Of a stretch of DNA of 32,669 nucleotides, positions 16,111 to 24,013 are shown piece by piece. The stretch comes from Candidatus Bipolaricaulota bacterium (GTDB lineage Bacteria > Bipolaricaulota > Bipolaricaulia > UBA7950 > UBA9294), in NCBI GenBank assembly GCA_018817505.1, contig JAHITR010000221.1, forward strand, positions 1-32,669. The letters are read 5' to 3'. The notes under the pieces were generated by a model. It did not search any database. It had not been told where the DNA came from and saw only the letters and a list, made by a program, of their open reading frames with translations. How positions within the stretch are numbered: the stretch's first letter is position 1; each line of letters starts with the position of its first letter. The position numbers were made by a program, and so were the translations under genes.

Positions 16111-16375
16111 GCTATCGCGTTTCATAGTTCTGTCTATAGGAAGCAGAGAGACTTGGAGTGTCAACCCATTCCGGGATTGGAGTATTCTGCCAAAATACAA
16201 CAGCTCCTAACCATGAAGATCACGAAGTCAATGAAGGCGACCCTTCGATGCTCACAGGCTGAAAAAAATGATCTTCCTTCAAGCACTTCATGTCCTTCAT
16301 GGTTGGGAATGTCCGATCTAACCAATCTGCTTACAGGAAGACTGAAGTATCAACACAATTCCGGTACTAGATAGG
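16111..16375. repeat. non-coding stretch with a long imperfect palindrome
   Basis: Between two convergent genes, 16210-16237 and 16276-16303 form an inverted repeat of 28 bases with 22 matches. Weaker pairing extends to about 16205 and 16308, around a 38-base loop. The arms are built from short CATGAAG/CTTCATG words. The palindrome is flanked by imperfect direct repeats around GTGTCAACCCATTCCGGG (from 16158) and GTATCAACACAATTCCGG (from 16347). I see no gene in the stretch. It could be a REP- or MITE-like unit or a bidirectional terminator. Confidence 0.5.
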
Positions 16376-16837
16376 CTAGGCAGATCGAAAATCAGCCACC
16401 GTGGCCGCGGTCACTTCAATCAAATCAGGCGTTGCCAGGCGGACGAGGGTTCCTCGTCCGCCGGCATTGATGATCAACGAATCATGGCTCGCCGTCGCCT
16501 CGTCGAGGTAGACAGGCAAGGTCGCGCGCGATCCCAGAGGGCTGATGCCGCCCACTTGATAGCCGGTTACACGCTCCGCATCGCGCGGAGCTGCCGCTTC
16601 GACATGTTTGTGGCCTGAGGCACGCCCCAGGTTTCGCAAACTGACATTGGCGTCTCCACCCAACAAAGCGAACAAGAAACTGCCATCGTCAGCTCGAAAA
16701 ACGAGGCTCTTGACCACGGTTTCGTGTGGCACATCCAATGCATCGGCCGCCGCTCGCGCGCCCTTCACAAAGCGATAGGTGAGGACTTCGCAGGCAATGC
16801 CTTGGTTCTTCAGCAGCTCAATGCCTCGTAGCGCCAC
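16376..16837 (-). CDS. YbaK/EbsC-type aminoacyl-tRNA deacylase (Cys-tRNA(Pro) deacylase)
   Basis: I choose GTG 16837, which has AAAGGAG 5 bases ahead and gives 153 residues, the normal family length. A longer frame reaching 17011 runs into the gamma-glutamyltransferase gene and is not credible. The fold markers are the N-terminal helix (ALRGIELLKNQGI), DVPHETVVKSLVFRADDGSFLFALLGGDANVSLRNLG with the catalytic lysine region (VVKSLVF), GYQVGGISPLG and VYLDEA. YbaK proteins hydrolyse mischarged Cys-tRNA(Pro) and related products in trans during translation. The GGISPLG motif argues for the YbaK/EbsC branch over ProX. It is 98 bases downstream of the gamma-glutamyltransferase gene on the same strand. 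Confidence 0.93.
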   Translation of the reverse strand: MALRGIELLKNQGIACEVLTYRFVKGARAAADALDVPHETVVKSLVFRADDGSFLFALLGGDANVSLRNLGRASGHKHVEAAAPRDAERVTGYQVGGISPLGSRATLPVYLDEATASHDSLIINAGGRGTLVRLATPDLIEVTAATVADFRSA

Positions 16838-16935
16838 GCGATCTCCTTTCGCTTTCGATGACGCATACCGTTGCAGATCGAAATCAAAACAGTCCCATCC
16901 GCAATGGACAGCATCTCTGGATGTCGCAGCCTCGC

Positions 16936-18579
16936 TCAGTAGCCAAGCGCACAACCGTCCTTGCGCGGTTCGGATCCGCCAAGCAGCGTTCCATCCCTTG
17001 AATCGATCCAAATCCCTTGATAGCCTCCGTAGCCAGACTTGGTCGTTTCTACTCGATGTCCCCTGGCGCGCAGTCCGTCGATCGTGGCGTCCGACATGCC
17101 GGGCTCCAAGTGGACGATGCCGCCATCCGTCATGTGATCGCCAACAGGCGTCGAGGATCCATCATGGCGGAATCGCAATGCCTCACCTGCCATCTGCGGG
17201 TCCATGCCGAACTCAATGAGATTGAGCAGCACCTGCAACTGACCCTGGGGCTGCATGTCACCGCCCATGACGCCAAATGAGAACGCCGGGACTCCGCCCC
17301 GGGTGACGAACCCAGGCATGATGGTGTGAAAGGGCCGCTTGTTGGGTACAAAGGCATTGGCATGTTCAGGATCAAGATGAAACAGACTGCCACGATTTTG
17401 AATCGCGAACCCCAGATCAGGCGGTACGACACAAGAGCCAAAGCTGTTGAAGATCGACTGGATGAACGACACAGCATTGCCCTCTTCATCCACGACTGTG
17501 AGATACACCGTGTCGCCGCGAACAGCTCGTGGATCATCCATCTCCAATTCAGTTGCAGCCTGACTCAAGTTGATTCGCGATTGTTGCCGCGCGACATAGG
17601 CGTCTGCGAGCAGGGCCTGCACAGGCACGTCATAGAATGCGGGGTCGGCATAGAAGCGCGCTCGATCCTCGTAGGCCAGCTTCTTCGCTTCGATGAGCAG
17701 ATGCAGGTATTGCGCTGAATTGTGGTCCATGGATGCCAAGTCAAATGGCTCAAGAATTCTCACCATTTGCAGCAAGGCCAATCCTTGGGTATTGGGCGGC
17801 AATTGCCAGACATCGTAGCCACGAAACGCGACAGATACGGCATCAACCCATGTCGACGTGTGGCCGGAAAAGTCAGGCAGAGAGAAATAGCCACCCGCTT
17901 CTTTGGAGAACCTCACCAATGACTCGGCAATCGGTCCGCGATAGAAGGCCTCGCGCCCGCCCTGCGCGATGAGCGCCAAAGTCTTCCCAAGCGGCTCATT
18001 GGTGAAGATCTCTCCACGCTTCGGCGCGCATCCACGGGGAAGAAAGACGGCGGCGGCACCAGGGTTTTTCGCGAGTTGCTGCGCAGAAGCTTCCCACATG
18101 CGGGCGATCACGGGGGTGACGGAGAATCCTGCCTCGGCGGCATCCACCGTTGGCTGAAGCAGATCGCGCATGGGAATGCGGCCGAATCGTTCGTGCAGCT
18201 CGAACCACCCGTCCACACATCCGGGAACAGACCAGGACAACGGACCTCGAGAGGGGATCACCGGATGTCCTAGATCGAGAAACGTCTGCCGCGATAGGTT
18301 CCCCGGAGACCGACCGCTTCCGTTTAAGCCATGCAGCTTCTGGGTTTTCGCGTCCCATACGATGGCAAACACGTCGCCACCTATTCCACAGGACATCGGT
18401 TCAACCAAGCCCAGCATGGCATTGACGGCAATGGCCGCATCCACTGCAGACCCGCCTGATTTCAAGACATCCAGGCCTGTTTGAACAGCCAGAGGCTGGC
18501 TGGACGCCACCATGCCGTGAGAAGCGCGAACAACAGACCGAGGAGATGGAGAGAACGTACGCATCACGGAATCGGACAA
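16936..18579 (-). CDS. gamma-glutamyltransferase
   Basis: I choose TTG 18579, 5 bases after AAAGGAG, giving 547 residues. The frame is open further upstream, but that part crosses the divergent mgtE start. Family motifs run in order: HGMVASSQPLAVQTGLDVL, GGSAVDAAIAVNAMLGLVEP, GIGGDVFAIVWD, NGSGRSP, PLSWSVPGCVDGW, and the autocleavage site RGDTVYLTVVDEEGNAVS with Thr357 as the predicted nucleophile. After self-cleavage it would hydrolyse or transfer the gamma-glutamyl group of glutathione-like compounds. There is no signal peptide, unlike periplasmic E. coli Ggt, so it is probably cytoplasmic. The sequence FIQSIFNSFGS marks the common GGT subgroup of non-enteric bacteria. It is divergent from mgtE across 72 bases. 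Confidence 0.94.
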   Translation of the reverse strand: MSDSVMRTFSPSPRSVVRASHGMVASSQPLAVQTGLDVLKSGGSAVDAAIAVNAMLGLVEPMSCGIGGDVFAIVWDAKTQKLHGLNGSGRSPGNLSRQTFLDLGHPVIPSRGPLSWSVPGCVDGWFELHERFGRIPMRDLLQPTVDAAEAGFSVTPVIARMWEASAQQLAKNPGAAAVFLPRGCAPKRGEIFTNEPLGKTLALIAQGGREAFYRGPIAESLVRFSKEAGGYFSLPDFSGHTSTWVDAVSVAFRGYDVWQLPPNTQGLALLQMVRILEPFDLASMDHNSAQYLHLLIEAKKLAYEDRARFYADPAFYDVPVQALLADAYVARQQSRINLSQAATELEMDDPRAVRGDTVYLTVVDEEGNAVSFIQSIFNSFGSCVVPPDLGFAIQNRGSLFHLDPEHANAFVPNKRPFHTIMPGFVTRGGVPAFSFGVMGGDMQPQGQLQVLLNLIEFGMDPQMAGEALRFRHDGSSTPVGDHMTDGGIVHLEPGMSDATIDGLRARGHRVETTKSGYGGYQGIWIDSRDGTLLGGSEPRKDGCALGY

Positions 18580-18599
18580 TGGAACTCCTTTGAGATCCC

Positions 18600-18628
18600 T
18601 TTCCGGAAATCTCCGAAGGATTATAATC
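18600..18628. promoter_or_regulatory. shared divergent promoter region of ggt and mgtE
   Basis: GATTATAATC (18619-18628) is a perfect palindrome, so a TATAAT -10 box can be read on either strand (18622-18627 plus, 18620-18625 minus). Another perfect palindrome, TTTCCGGAAA (18600-18609), sits where the mgtE -35 would be. No good -35 hexamer is seen for either direction. The mgtE leader would be only about 20 bases, too short for a magnesium riboswitch. Confidence 0.4.
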
Positions 18629-18651
18629 TCTCGACGTCTTGGGGAGGAGCC

Positions 18652-19953
18652 ATGGAAGAACGCAACATCGTTCTGCGCGAATTGATGAAGCTGGGACCGG
18701 CTGATATCGCGGAGATTCTGGAGGATCTGGATCAGGATCAAGCCGCAGATCTAGTTCACCGCCTATTCCTTCGCAAAGCGGCTGCCGAACCGCTGGGTGA
18801 GATGGATCCAGACGATTCGGCCGAATTGGTCGTTCATCTCGACAGAAAAGAGGCCAGTCAGATCCTGTCGAGAATGGATCCAGACGATGCTGCAGACCTG
18901 CTGCTGGAACTGCCAGACGATATTCAGAAAGAACTCCTCTCACGCCTCAGTCGGGCGGACGCCAAGATACTGACCAACTTGCTCGCCTATCCCCCTGATT
19001 CGGCGGGCGGATTGATGTCGCCCGAAGTCGTGCCTCTATCGCTTTCCATGTCGGCTCAAGATGCCATCAATCATCTTCGCAAGCGCGTACAAGAAGCCGA
19101 AACGGTCTACTACGCCTATGCAGTCGATGACGACAACCACTTGCTCGGCGTTCTGTCGTTGCGTGATGTCGCGTTGGCGGATCCCAATCGCAGCCTTCGG
19201 GATCTCGTCATCCGTGATGCCGTGTCCGTACACGTGACTTCAGACGCAGAAGACGTGGCCAACATGTTCGACAAATACAACTACTACGCACTGCCCGTCG
19301 TGGATGACGACAACAAGCTCCTCGGCGTCATCACGTTCGATGACATCATCGACGTCATCCGCGAAGAAGCGACAGAAGATATCTATGGATTGGCCAGTGT
19401 CCCTTCAGAAGAAAGCGTTGACACGACGTGGGCACGATCATTAGTCCTTAGACTTCCGTGGTTGTATGTGCGTCTGCTCACAGCCCTCGCGGCTGCGTTG
19501 GTGGTCGGATTGTTCGAGGTCACGATTGCCAAGGTGGCGGCCCTAGCCGTGCTGATGGGCATCATTGCCGGTCAGGCAGGAAGTGCAGGCATGCAGACCG
19601 TCACCATTATTACGCGCGGAATGGCGCTTGGTGAATTGGACAGGGATCTCGGCTGGAAACTGCTGGGCAAGGAAACGTTGCTGGGGGTTGCCAATGGCAT
19701 GCTCATCGGCGCCACAGTTGGACTGATCACCTACCTTTGGAAAGGCGAATTGTTGATGGGCATCGCCGTGTTCCTCGCCATGACCGTCAACATGATCGTC
19801 GCCGGAGCAAGCGGTGTGGCGATTCCTGTCATTGTCAAAAAACTAGGCAAGGATCCAGCGCTGGTTTCTGGCATTTTCCTGACGACGATCACGGATATGT
19901 TGGGTTTTGGGCTCATGTTCGTTATCGCCATGTGGCTCATGCCGGGGATTTAG
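18652..19953 (+). CDS. mgtE: MgtE-type magnesium transporter/channel
   Basis: I choose ATG 18652 behind GGGGAGGAG, giving 433 residues; an upstream frame crosses the ggt start. The acidic N domain (about 1-115) has repeated helices with DPDDSAELV and DPDDAADLL. A pair of CBS domains (about 120-240) shows TVYYAYAVDDDNHLLGVLS and YYALPVVDDDNKLLGVITFDD. A plug-helix region (EEATEDIYGLA) leads to five membrane helices that include the pore motif GQAGSAGMQTVTIITRGMALGE. In MgtE proteins the N and CBS domains sense internal Mg2+ and close the channel. All parts are present. It opens a tight gene run with a small membrane protein, yajC and secD, so it may share their transcript. Confidence 0.94.
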   Translation: MEERNIVLRELMKLGPADIAEILEDLDQDQAADLVHRLFLRKAAAEPLGEMDPDDSAELVVHLDRKEASQILSRMDPDDAADLLLELPDDIQKELLSRLSRADAKILTNLLAYPPDSAGGLMSPEVVPLSLSMSAQDAINHLRKRVQEAETVYYAYAVDDDNHLLGVLSLRDVALADPNRSLRDLVIRDAVSVHVTSDAEDVANMFDKYNYYALPVVDDDNKLLGVITFDDIIDVIREEATEDIYGLASVPSEESVDTTWARSLVLRLPWLYVRLLTALAAALVVGLFEVTIAKVAALAVLMGIIAGQAGSAGMQTVTIITRGMALGELDRDLGWKLLGKETLLGVANGMLIGATVGLITYLWKGELLMGIAVFLAMTVNMIVAGASGVAIPVIVKKLGKDPALVSGIFLTTITDMLGFGLMFVIAMWLMPGI

Positions 19954-19954
19954 A

Positions 19955-20482
19955 ATGAAGACGCCGCTTCCTGTGTGGTCTATCCCGGTCTTGCTTGCTC
20001 TGGTAGGTATCGTCGCGTTGATTGGGCATCTCGACACAGCCGTCCTCGTTGTGATCGGCATCGAAGTCGTTCTCGTATCCGCGTACGTGATCCTTCAATC
20101 GCGCACGGATAGTCCTCAACGACAACCATCCTCCAATCTTCTTGCCCTGTTTCCTGGGCATCTCCTCGTGCTCATCATCGTTGCCCTTCTCGATCAGCCA
20201 CAGGGACTGGCGTGGTTTTGGACCCTCATTCCGCCGCTAACCATCGCCTATGATGCAGTGGGCAGAAACGCGGCCCTCTCATCCTTGGTTCGGAAGTCGA
20301 TCTCGATGATTCTCTACGTTATACTGTGGACCGATCTCTTCTTCCTATTGGAGAGAGCCGTTGTGTTGCACCGGCAGATCTCAGGGGAACAAGCGATCAT
20401 GATTGCAGCAGGATTTGGTGTCTTCGGTGCGCTCTTTCTTTCGTTGGGTGTTTACCGGCACTGGATCGCTGCCAAGGAGTGA
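19955..20482 (+). CDS. small multi-pass membrane protein of unknown family
   Basis: This 175-residue protein from ATG 19955 begins one base after the mgtE stop, with only a weak GGGG ribosome site, so translation is probably coupled. Five or six membrane helices are visible: IPVLLALVGIVALIGHL, AVLVVIGIEVVLVSAYVIL, LFPGHLLVLIIVALL, GLAWFWTLIPPLTIAY, SMILYVILWTDLFFLL and MIAAGFGVFGALFLSLGVY. Only short polar loops connect them, and no catalytic or transporter motif is recognisable. It sits 4 bases ahead of yajC. Its position between mgtE and the Sec genes gives no firm clue to its role. Confidence 0.7.
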   Translation: MKTPLPVWSIPVLLALVGIVALIGHLDTAVLVVIGIEVVLVSAYVILQSRTDSPQRQPSSNLLALFPGHLLVLIIVALLDQPQGLAWFWTLIPPLTIAYDAVGRNAALSSLVRKSISMILYVILWTDLFFLLERAVVLHRQISGEQAIMIAAGFGVFGALFLSLGVYRHWIAAKE

Positions 20483-20486
20483 TGAA

Positions 20487-20876
20487 ATGAAGAAATGGAT
20501 TGCACTTTTTATGTGCACACTGCTTCTCGGAATCGGAGTTGTCGGTTTGGCTCAAGAAGTCAGCGGAGAAGGCACTGCTTCTGATGGTGGCGGCGTAGCT
20601 TCAGCATTTGGCGGAGGAAGCTGGTCCTCCATGCTCATTCTCTTCGCCGTATTCGGGGCTATCTTCTACTTCATGTTGATTCGGCCACAGCGCAAACGTC
20701 AAGCCAAGATGACTGATCTCATCGGTGGACTCAAACGCGGAGATCTCATTATTACAGCGGGCGGAATCCATGGTGAAGTCGACTCGATTGGTGACACAGC
20801 CATCGTCATCATTCTCGAGGATGGCGCAAAATTGAAGGTCGCCAAGAGCAGCGTCGTTCAGAAGAGAGACAAGTAA
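20487..20876 (+). CDS. yajC: preprotein translocase subunit YajC
   Basis: I choose ATG 20487, which follows AAGGAG at 20473-20478 and gives 129 residues. The N terminus (MKKWIALFMCTLLLGIGVVGLAQ) looks like a cleavable signal or an extra helix, longer than in typical YajC proteins of about 85-110 residues. A glycine/serine-rich linker leads to the characteristic helix ending in FYFMLIRPQRKRQAK. The soluble tail GLKRGDLIITAGGIHGEV and IVIILEDGAKLKVAKSSV is typical. YajC associates with SecDF at the membrane and assists protein export. It lies 10 bases ahead of secD, the usual pairing. Confidence 0.95.
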   Translation: MKKWIALFMCTLLLGIGVVGLAQEVSGEGTASDGGGVASAFGGGSWSSMLILFAVFGAIFYFMLIRPQRKRQAKMTDLIGGLKRGDLIITAGGIHGEVDSIGDTAIVIILEDGAKLKVAKSSVVQKRDK

Positions 20877-20886
20877 GGGAGATCGT

Positions 20887-22266
20887 ATGGCTCATCACCA
20901 CTTCACACGGAGCGATTGGCTACGAATCGGCGTCGTCGTCGCAGTCACGGTCGCTGCATTGATTTTCGTATACCCGTTCTGGCCATTGGACGAGGTCGTT
21001 CAACTGGGTCTGGATCTTCAGGGTGGCGTTCGCATGGTTCTCGAACCCGACGGCATCGCCGACATGAATGAACAGACCAAGGTCGAAGTCTTGGACCAGA
21101 TCCAAGCCATCCTAAACAACCGTGTGGATCAATACGGTCTTGCGAACCCTGAAATTCGCGTGTTTGGCGGCGACCGCATTCTGGTCAATCTCCCCGGCAC
21201 GGCTGATCCAGAAGATGCTCGCAGACTGATCGGACAAACCGCCATGCTGGAATTTCGCCGCGTGATCAAGGCAGGCACGAGTGCGCTCGAGGAACTGATC
21301 CCCGGCTCCAGTTCCCAGGAGATCCTGAGGAACCGAGAGGGCATCCCATACATCGTTGATCGCGAGGTTCTGCTGACGGGTGCCGCGCTCGCTGATGCCA
21401 ACGTTGGCGCATCGACGGCGCTGCAAGCGTCCAGCCGCTACTATATCCAACTGGAGTTCACTGAAGCAGGCGCACAGCGTTTCGCAACGATCATGGGCCG
21501 GATGGACGTGAACGAATTGCTGGCCATCGTCCTCGACGGCGCTATCTACAGCGCCCCAGCAGTGACGGAATCGATCAAGACCGCGGCTGCGCAGGGTTGG
21601 CGAAATATCGTCGATTCGACCACCATCTCAGGTGGTAGCATTGATCAAGAAGAGGCCAAGATTCTGGCGATCGCGCTTCGCGCAGGGGCGCTACCCGTTG
21701 GCATCACTATTGTTGAAGAAACGACGATCGGCCCGTCACTGGGTGCCGACTCCATTCGCCGAGGCATGATGACCATCGCCATCGGTTTTGTCCTCATTCT
21801 TCTCTACATGTTCGCGTTCTATCGCGTTCTTGGAGTTGTGGGCAATTTGGCGTTGATTCTCAACATGCTGATCGTGTTTGCATCCTTGAACATCTTTGGC
21901 GCCGTGCTTACGCTACCTGGCATCGCCGGTATCATCCTGACGATCGGTATGACCGTAGACGCTAACGTGATCATCTTTGAGCGCATCAAAGAGGAACGGC
22001 GTACAGGCAAATCCCCATTGGCAGCCGTTCGTGCTGGCTTTGAGAAGTCAATGTCGACGCTGTTTGATGCCAACTTGACCACGTTGATCACTGCACTCAT
22101 CCTGCTGTTGTTGGGGACTGGCGCGATTCGTGGCTTCGCTGTTACCTTAGGCATCGGCGTTCTCGGAAGTTTGTTCTGCGCATTGGTTGCCAGTCGGTTC
22201 TTGATGGAGAAGACGGGCTTCGCGTCATTCATCCCCGTCAAGGTCATCGAAGAGCGCAAGGGCTAG
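20887..22266 (+). CDS. secD: protein translocase subunit SecD
   Basis: The 459-residue protein starts at ATG 20887 behind AAGGGAGAT. One N-terminal helix (IGVVVAVTVAALIFVYPFW) is followed by the D1 motif QLGLDLQGGVRMVLE and the periplasmic P1 domain (ILNNRVDQYGLANPEI, VNLPGTADPEDARRLIG). Five C-terminal helices include GIAGIILTIGMTVDANVIIFERIKEE, the conserved helix 4 region with the proton-relay aspartate, and LFDANLTTLITALILLLLGTG. SecD works with SecF to pull exported proteins across the membrane using the proton motive force. The secF gene, which usually follows directly, is absent: holA comes next in the opposite direction, sharing a CTAG at the stop codons. The C terminus looks complete, so this is not a SecDF fusion. 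Confidence 0.96.
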   Translation: MAHHHFTRSDWLRIGVVVAVTVAALIFVYPFWPLDEVVQLGLDLQGGVRMVLEPDGIADMNEQTKVEVLDQIQAILNNRVDQYGLANPEIRVFGGDRILVNLPGTADPEDARRLIGQTAMLEFRRVIKAGTSALEELIPGSSSQEILRNREGIPYIVDREVLLTGAALADANVGASTALQASSRYYIQLEFTEAGAQRFATIMGRMDVNELLAIVLDGAIYSAPAVTESIKTAAAQGWRNIVDSTTISGGSIDQEEAKILAIALRAGALPVGITIVEETTIGPSLGADSIRRGMMTIAIGFVLILLYMFAFYRVLGVVGNLALILNMLIVFASLNIFGAVLTLPGIAGIILTIGMTVDANVIIFERIKEERRTGKSPLAAVRAGFEKSMSTLFDANLTTLITALILLLLGTGAIRGFAVTLGIGVLGSLFCALVASRFLMEKTGFASFIPVKVIEERKG

Positions 22267-23246
22267 TTCGCAGACTCTGTGGAAGTCAATATGAGCTGCA
22301 TCAGCGCATCATCAGGGGCGATTCGCCCCTGCTTGATGCGCTGATCTAGTTTAACTCCCAATCGAAGCGCGCGAACAAGTGGCGCAAACGACCGCCGCTT
22401 GGCTTGGCCGATCAATCGCCTGCACAGCCAATCCTGCATTCCCATCATCGAGGCAATGTCAGACTGAGGTCGGCGCTGATCCAGCAGCAACCGCACCATG
22501 ACCAATTGCGTGAGATGGCGAATGATGCCGCTCAAGATACGCCCCGAATCCTCTCGGAGCCCATCCAACTCAGATAGAGCGGCTGCCAGTTTTCCCTCAC
22601 CCAATCGATCGTAGAACGGATAGACCGTCGCTTCGGTGTGATTGAAACAGAGTCCTCGTGCCGCCGCCTCGGGAATCGAACCTTCACCTGCCAGCGATTT
22701 CAGCTTGCCCAGTTCGTGATGAAGGGCCATCAAGTCGTCGCCACACTCGGTCAGCAAGACTTGGGCCACGGTATTGGGAAGGGTGAGACCTGACGCCGCC
22801 AAAACTCCACGTGCCGCCTGCTGAAGAGCCGTGCCCTTGGGCGTCGGCAACATGACAACGCCTCCTCCGGTTGAGGAGCCTCCGGTAGCCAAGGAGGCAG
22901 CCGCATCTCTTGCCTTGGCCATCTTCAATAGGACATTCGTTGCCTTCAAAGGTCCGGCAAGCAATGTGAGATAGGTCCCTGCCGGGAGAGGCTTGTCCAG
23001 AACGTCGGCAAGTCCCTTGGCGTTTCGGATCTTCTCGATCCTGCGAATGACGAAGTGCCGTCCCAGGGCAAATAGGGAGCAGGATCGAAGTTCGATGTCC
23101 AACGAGGAGATGTCCAGCTCATCGGCAAACAATCCATGACGTTCCATCCCAGCATCAGCTTCCAGAAGCGCCGCTTCCCGCGAAGCCAAAGCGCGATCAC
23201 ACAAGAAGGCATCGCCAACCAGGAATCGGAATTGGGGCTCGCTCAT
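22263..23246 (-). CDS. holA: DNA polymerase III subunit delta
   Basis: I choose ATG 23246 (MSEPQFRFLVGDAFL) behind AAGGA, giving 327 residues. A longer frame back to 23486 only translates the 28-bp repeat array. The fold matches HolA: an N-terminal FLVGDAFLCDRAL in place of a P-loop, no Walker motifs, LLTECGDDLMALHHELGKLK in the middle, and ATVYPFYDRLGEGKLAAALSEL with GIIRHLTQLVMVRLLLDQ in the C-terminal collar domain. Delta opens the beta clamp within the clamp loader. A glycine/serine-rich insert (ATGGSSTGGG) near residue 120 is unusual. Its stop codon overlaps that of secD on CTAG. Confidence 0.85.
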   Translation of the reverse strand: MSEPQFRFLVGDAFLCDRALASREAALLEADAGMERHGLFADELDISSLDIELRSCSLFALGRHFVIRRIEKIRNAKGLADVLDKPLPAGTYLTLLAGPLKATNVLLKMAKARDAAASLATGGSSTGGGVVMLPTPKGTALQQAARGVLAASGLTLPNTVAQVLLTECGDDLMALHHELGKLKSLAGEGSIPEAAARGLCFNHTEATVYPFYDRLGEGKLAAALSELDGLREDSGRILSGIIRHLTQLVMVRLLLDQRRPQSDIASMMGMQDWLCRRLIGQAKRRSFAPLVRALRLGVKLDQRIKQGRIAPDDALMQLILTSTESAN

Positions 23247-23307
23247 TAAGGATCCTTGTCCAAATGGGATACACAGATGGTAGTCCGCGCGGGAAGCTGA
23301 AGCAATC

Positions 23308-23435
23308 GGGAACGCTCCGCGTTCCTTGGGAGATCGGGAACGCTCCGCGTTCCTTGGGAGATCGGGAACGCTCCGCGTTCCTTGGGAGATCGGGAACGCT
23401 CCGCGTTCCTTGGGAGATCGGGAACGCTCCGCGTT
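23308..23435. repeat. tandem array of a 28-bp hairpin repeat, 4.6 copies
   Basis: Four identical 28-bp units (23308-23335, 23336-23363, 23364-23391, 23392-23419) and a 16-base partial copy (23420-23435) stand head to tail without spacers. Each unit contains GGAACGC-TCC-GCGTTCC, a perfect 7-bp stem with a 3-base loop, followed by TTGGGAGATC. Perfect identity points to recent expansion. The unit has no stop codon in any of the six frames, which explains the spurious open frames here. It lies between the divergent starts of holA and the RNase HI gene. Confidence 0.95.
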
Positions 23436-23545
23436 GCCGTTCTCACGATCCGATACCCGTTGCCCCAACCCATCCTTGAAGTTCACGGGATCTGTAGGCC
23501 GATACCTCCCTCATCGAGTGACAACGGTCAAGGAATGCGATAGCC

Positions 23546-23995
23546 TTGGTCATCGTGACTACTGTGACTATTTATACTGACGGCGCCTGTAGCGGCAACC
23601 CTGGACCAGGCGGCTGGGGAGCCATTCTCACCAGTGGCAGCTTGCGAAAGGAAATCTCTGGTGGCGATCCGGCCACAACCAACAATCGAATGGAGCTGTT
23701 GGCGGCGATCAGCGCACTCAAAGAACTGAAAGGGCCCAGTGATGTTGAGCTGTTCACGGATTCCAAGTACGTCAAGCAGGGCATTACCGAGTGGATCACC
23801 CAGTGGAAGGCCAATGGCTGGAAGCGGCGATCTGGAAAGAAACTGTTGCCCGTAAAGAACGAAGACCTCTGGCGACAATTGGATGCGCTGGCGAACGCCC
23901 ACCGCGTGACGTTCAAATGGGTCGAAGGGCACGCCGGACATCCAGACAATGAACGTGCCGATGAGCTGGCTCGAAACGCCATTCCAAGAACCTGA
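23546..23995 (+). CDS. rnhA: ribonuclease HI
   Basis: This protein has 149 residues from TTG 23546, which is 11 bases after AAGGA. GTG 23555 or 23564 could also serve and would match the usual short N terminus ([19 protein letters not shown]). The catalytic carboxylates are visible: Asp in [11 protein letters not shown], Glu in [12 protein letters not shown], Asp in [12 protein letters not shown], and the final His/Asp in [19 protein letters not shown]. The basic handle region [21 protein letters not shown] is present. It removes RNA from RNA-DNA hybrids during replication and repair. The gene is complete and of normal length, and is followed 18 bases later by the dehydrogenase gene. Confidence 0.95.
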   Translation: MVIVTTVTIYTDGACSGNPGPGGWGAILTSGSLRKEISGGDPATTNNRMELLAAISALKELKGPSDVELFTDSKYVKQGITEWITQWKANGWKRRSGKKLLPVKNEDLWRQLDALANAHRVTFKWVEGHAGHPDNERADELARNAIPRT

Positions 23996-24013
23996 CAGCT
24001 CATGAGGAGATGA

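Noticed and set aside
16838-17011. N-terminal extension of the YbaK-type gene
   Set aside because: It overlaps the end of the gamma-glutamyltransferase gene, and a GTG with AAAGGAG at 16837 gives the normal family length.
18481-18651. N-terminal extension of mgtE
   Set aside because: It runs across the divergent ggt start region; ATG 18652 has GGGGAGGAG ahead and begins the normal MgtE N domain.
18580-18651. Magnesium (M-box) riboswitch before mgtE
   Set aside because: The leader from the likely -10 box to ATG is about 20 bases, far too short for the aptamer.
23308-23435. CRISPR array
   Set aside because: The 28-bp unit size is right for a CRISPR repeat, but the copies are directly abutted with no spacers and no cas gene is present.
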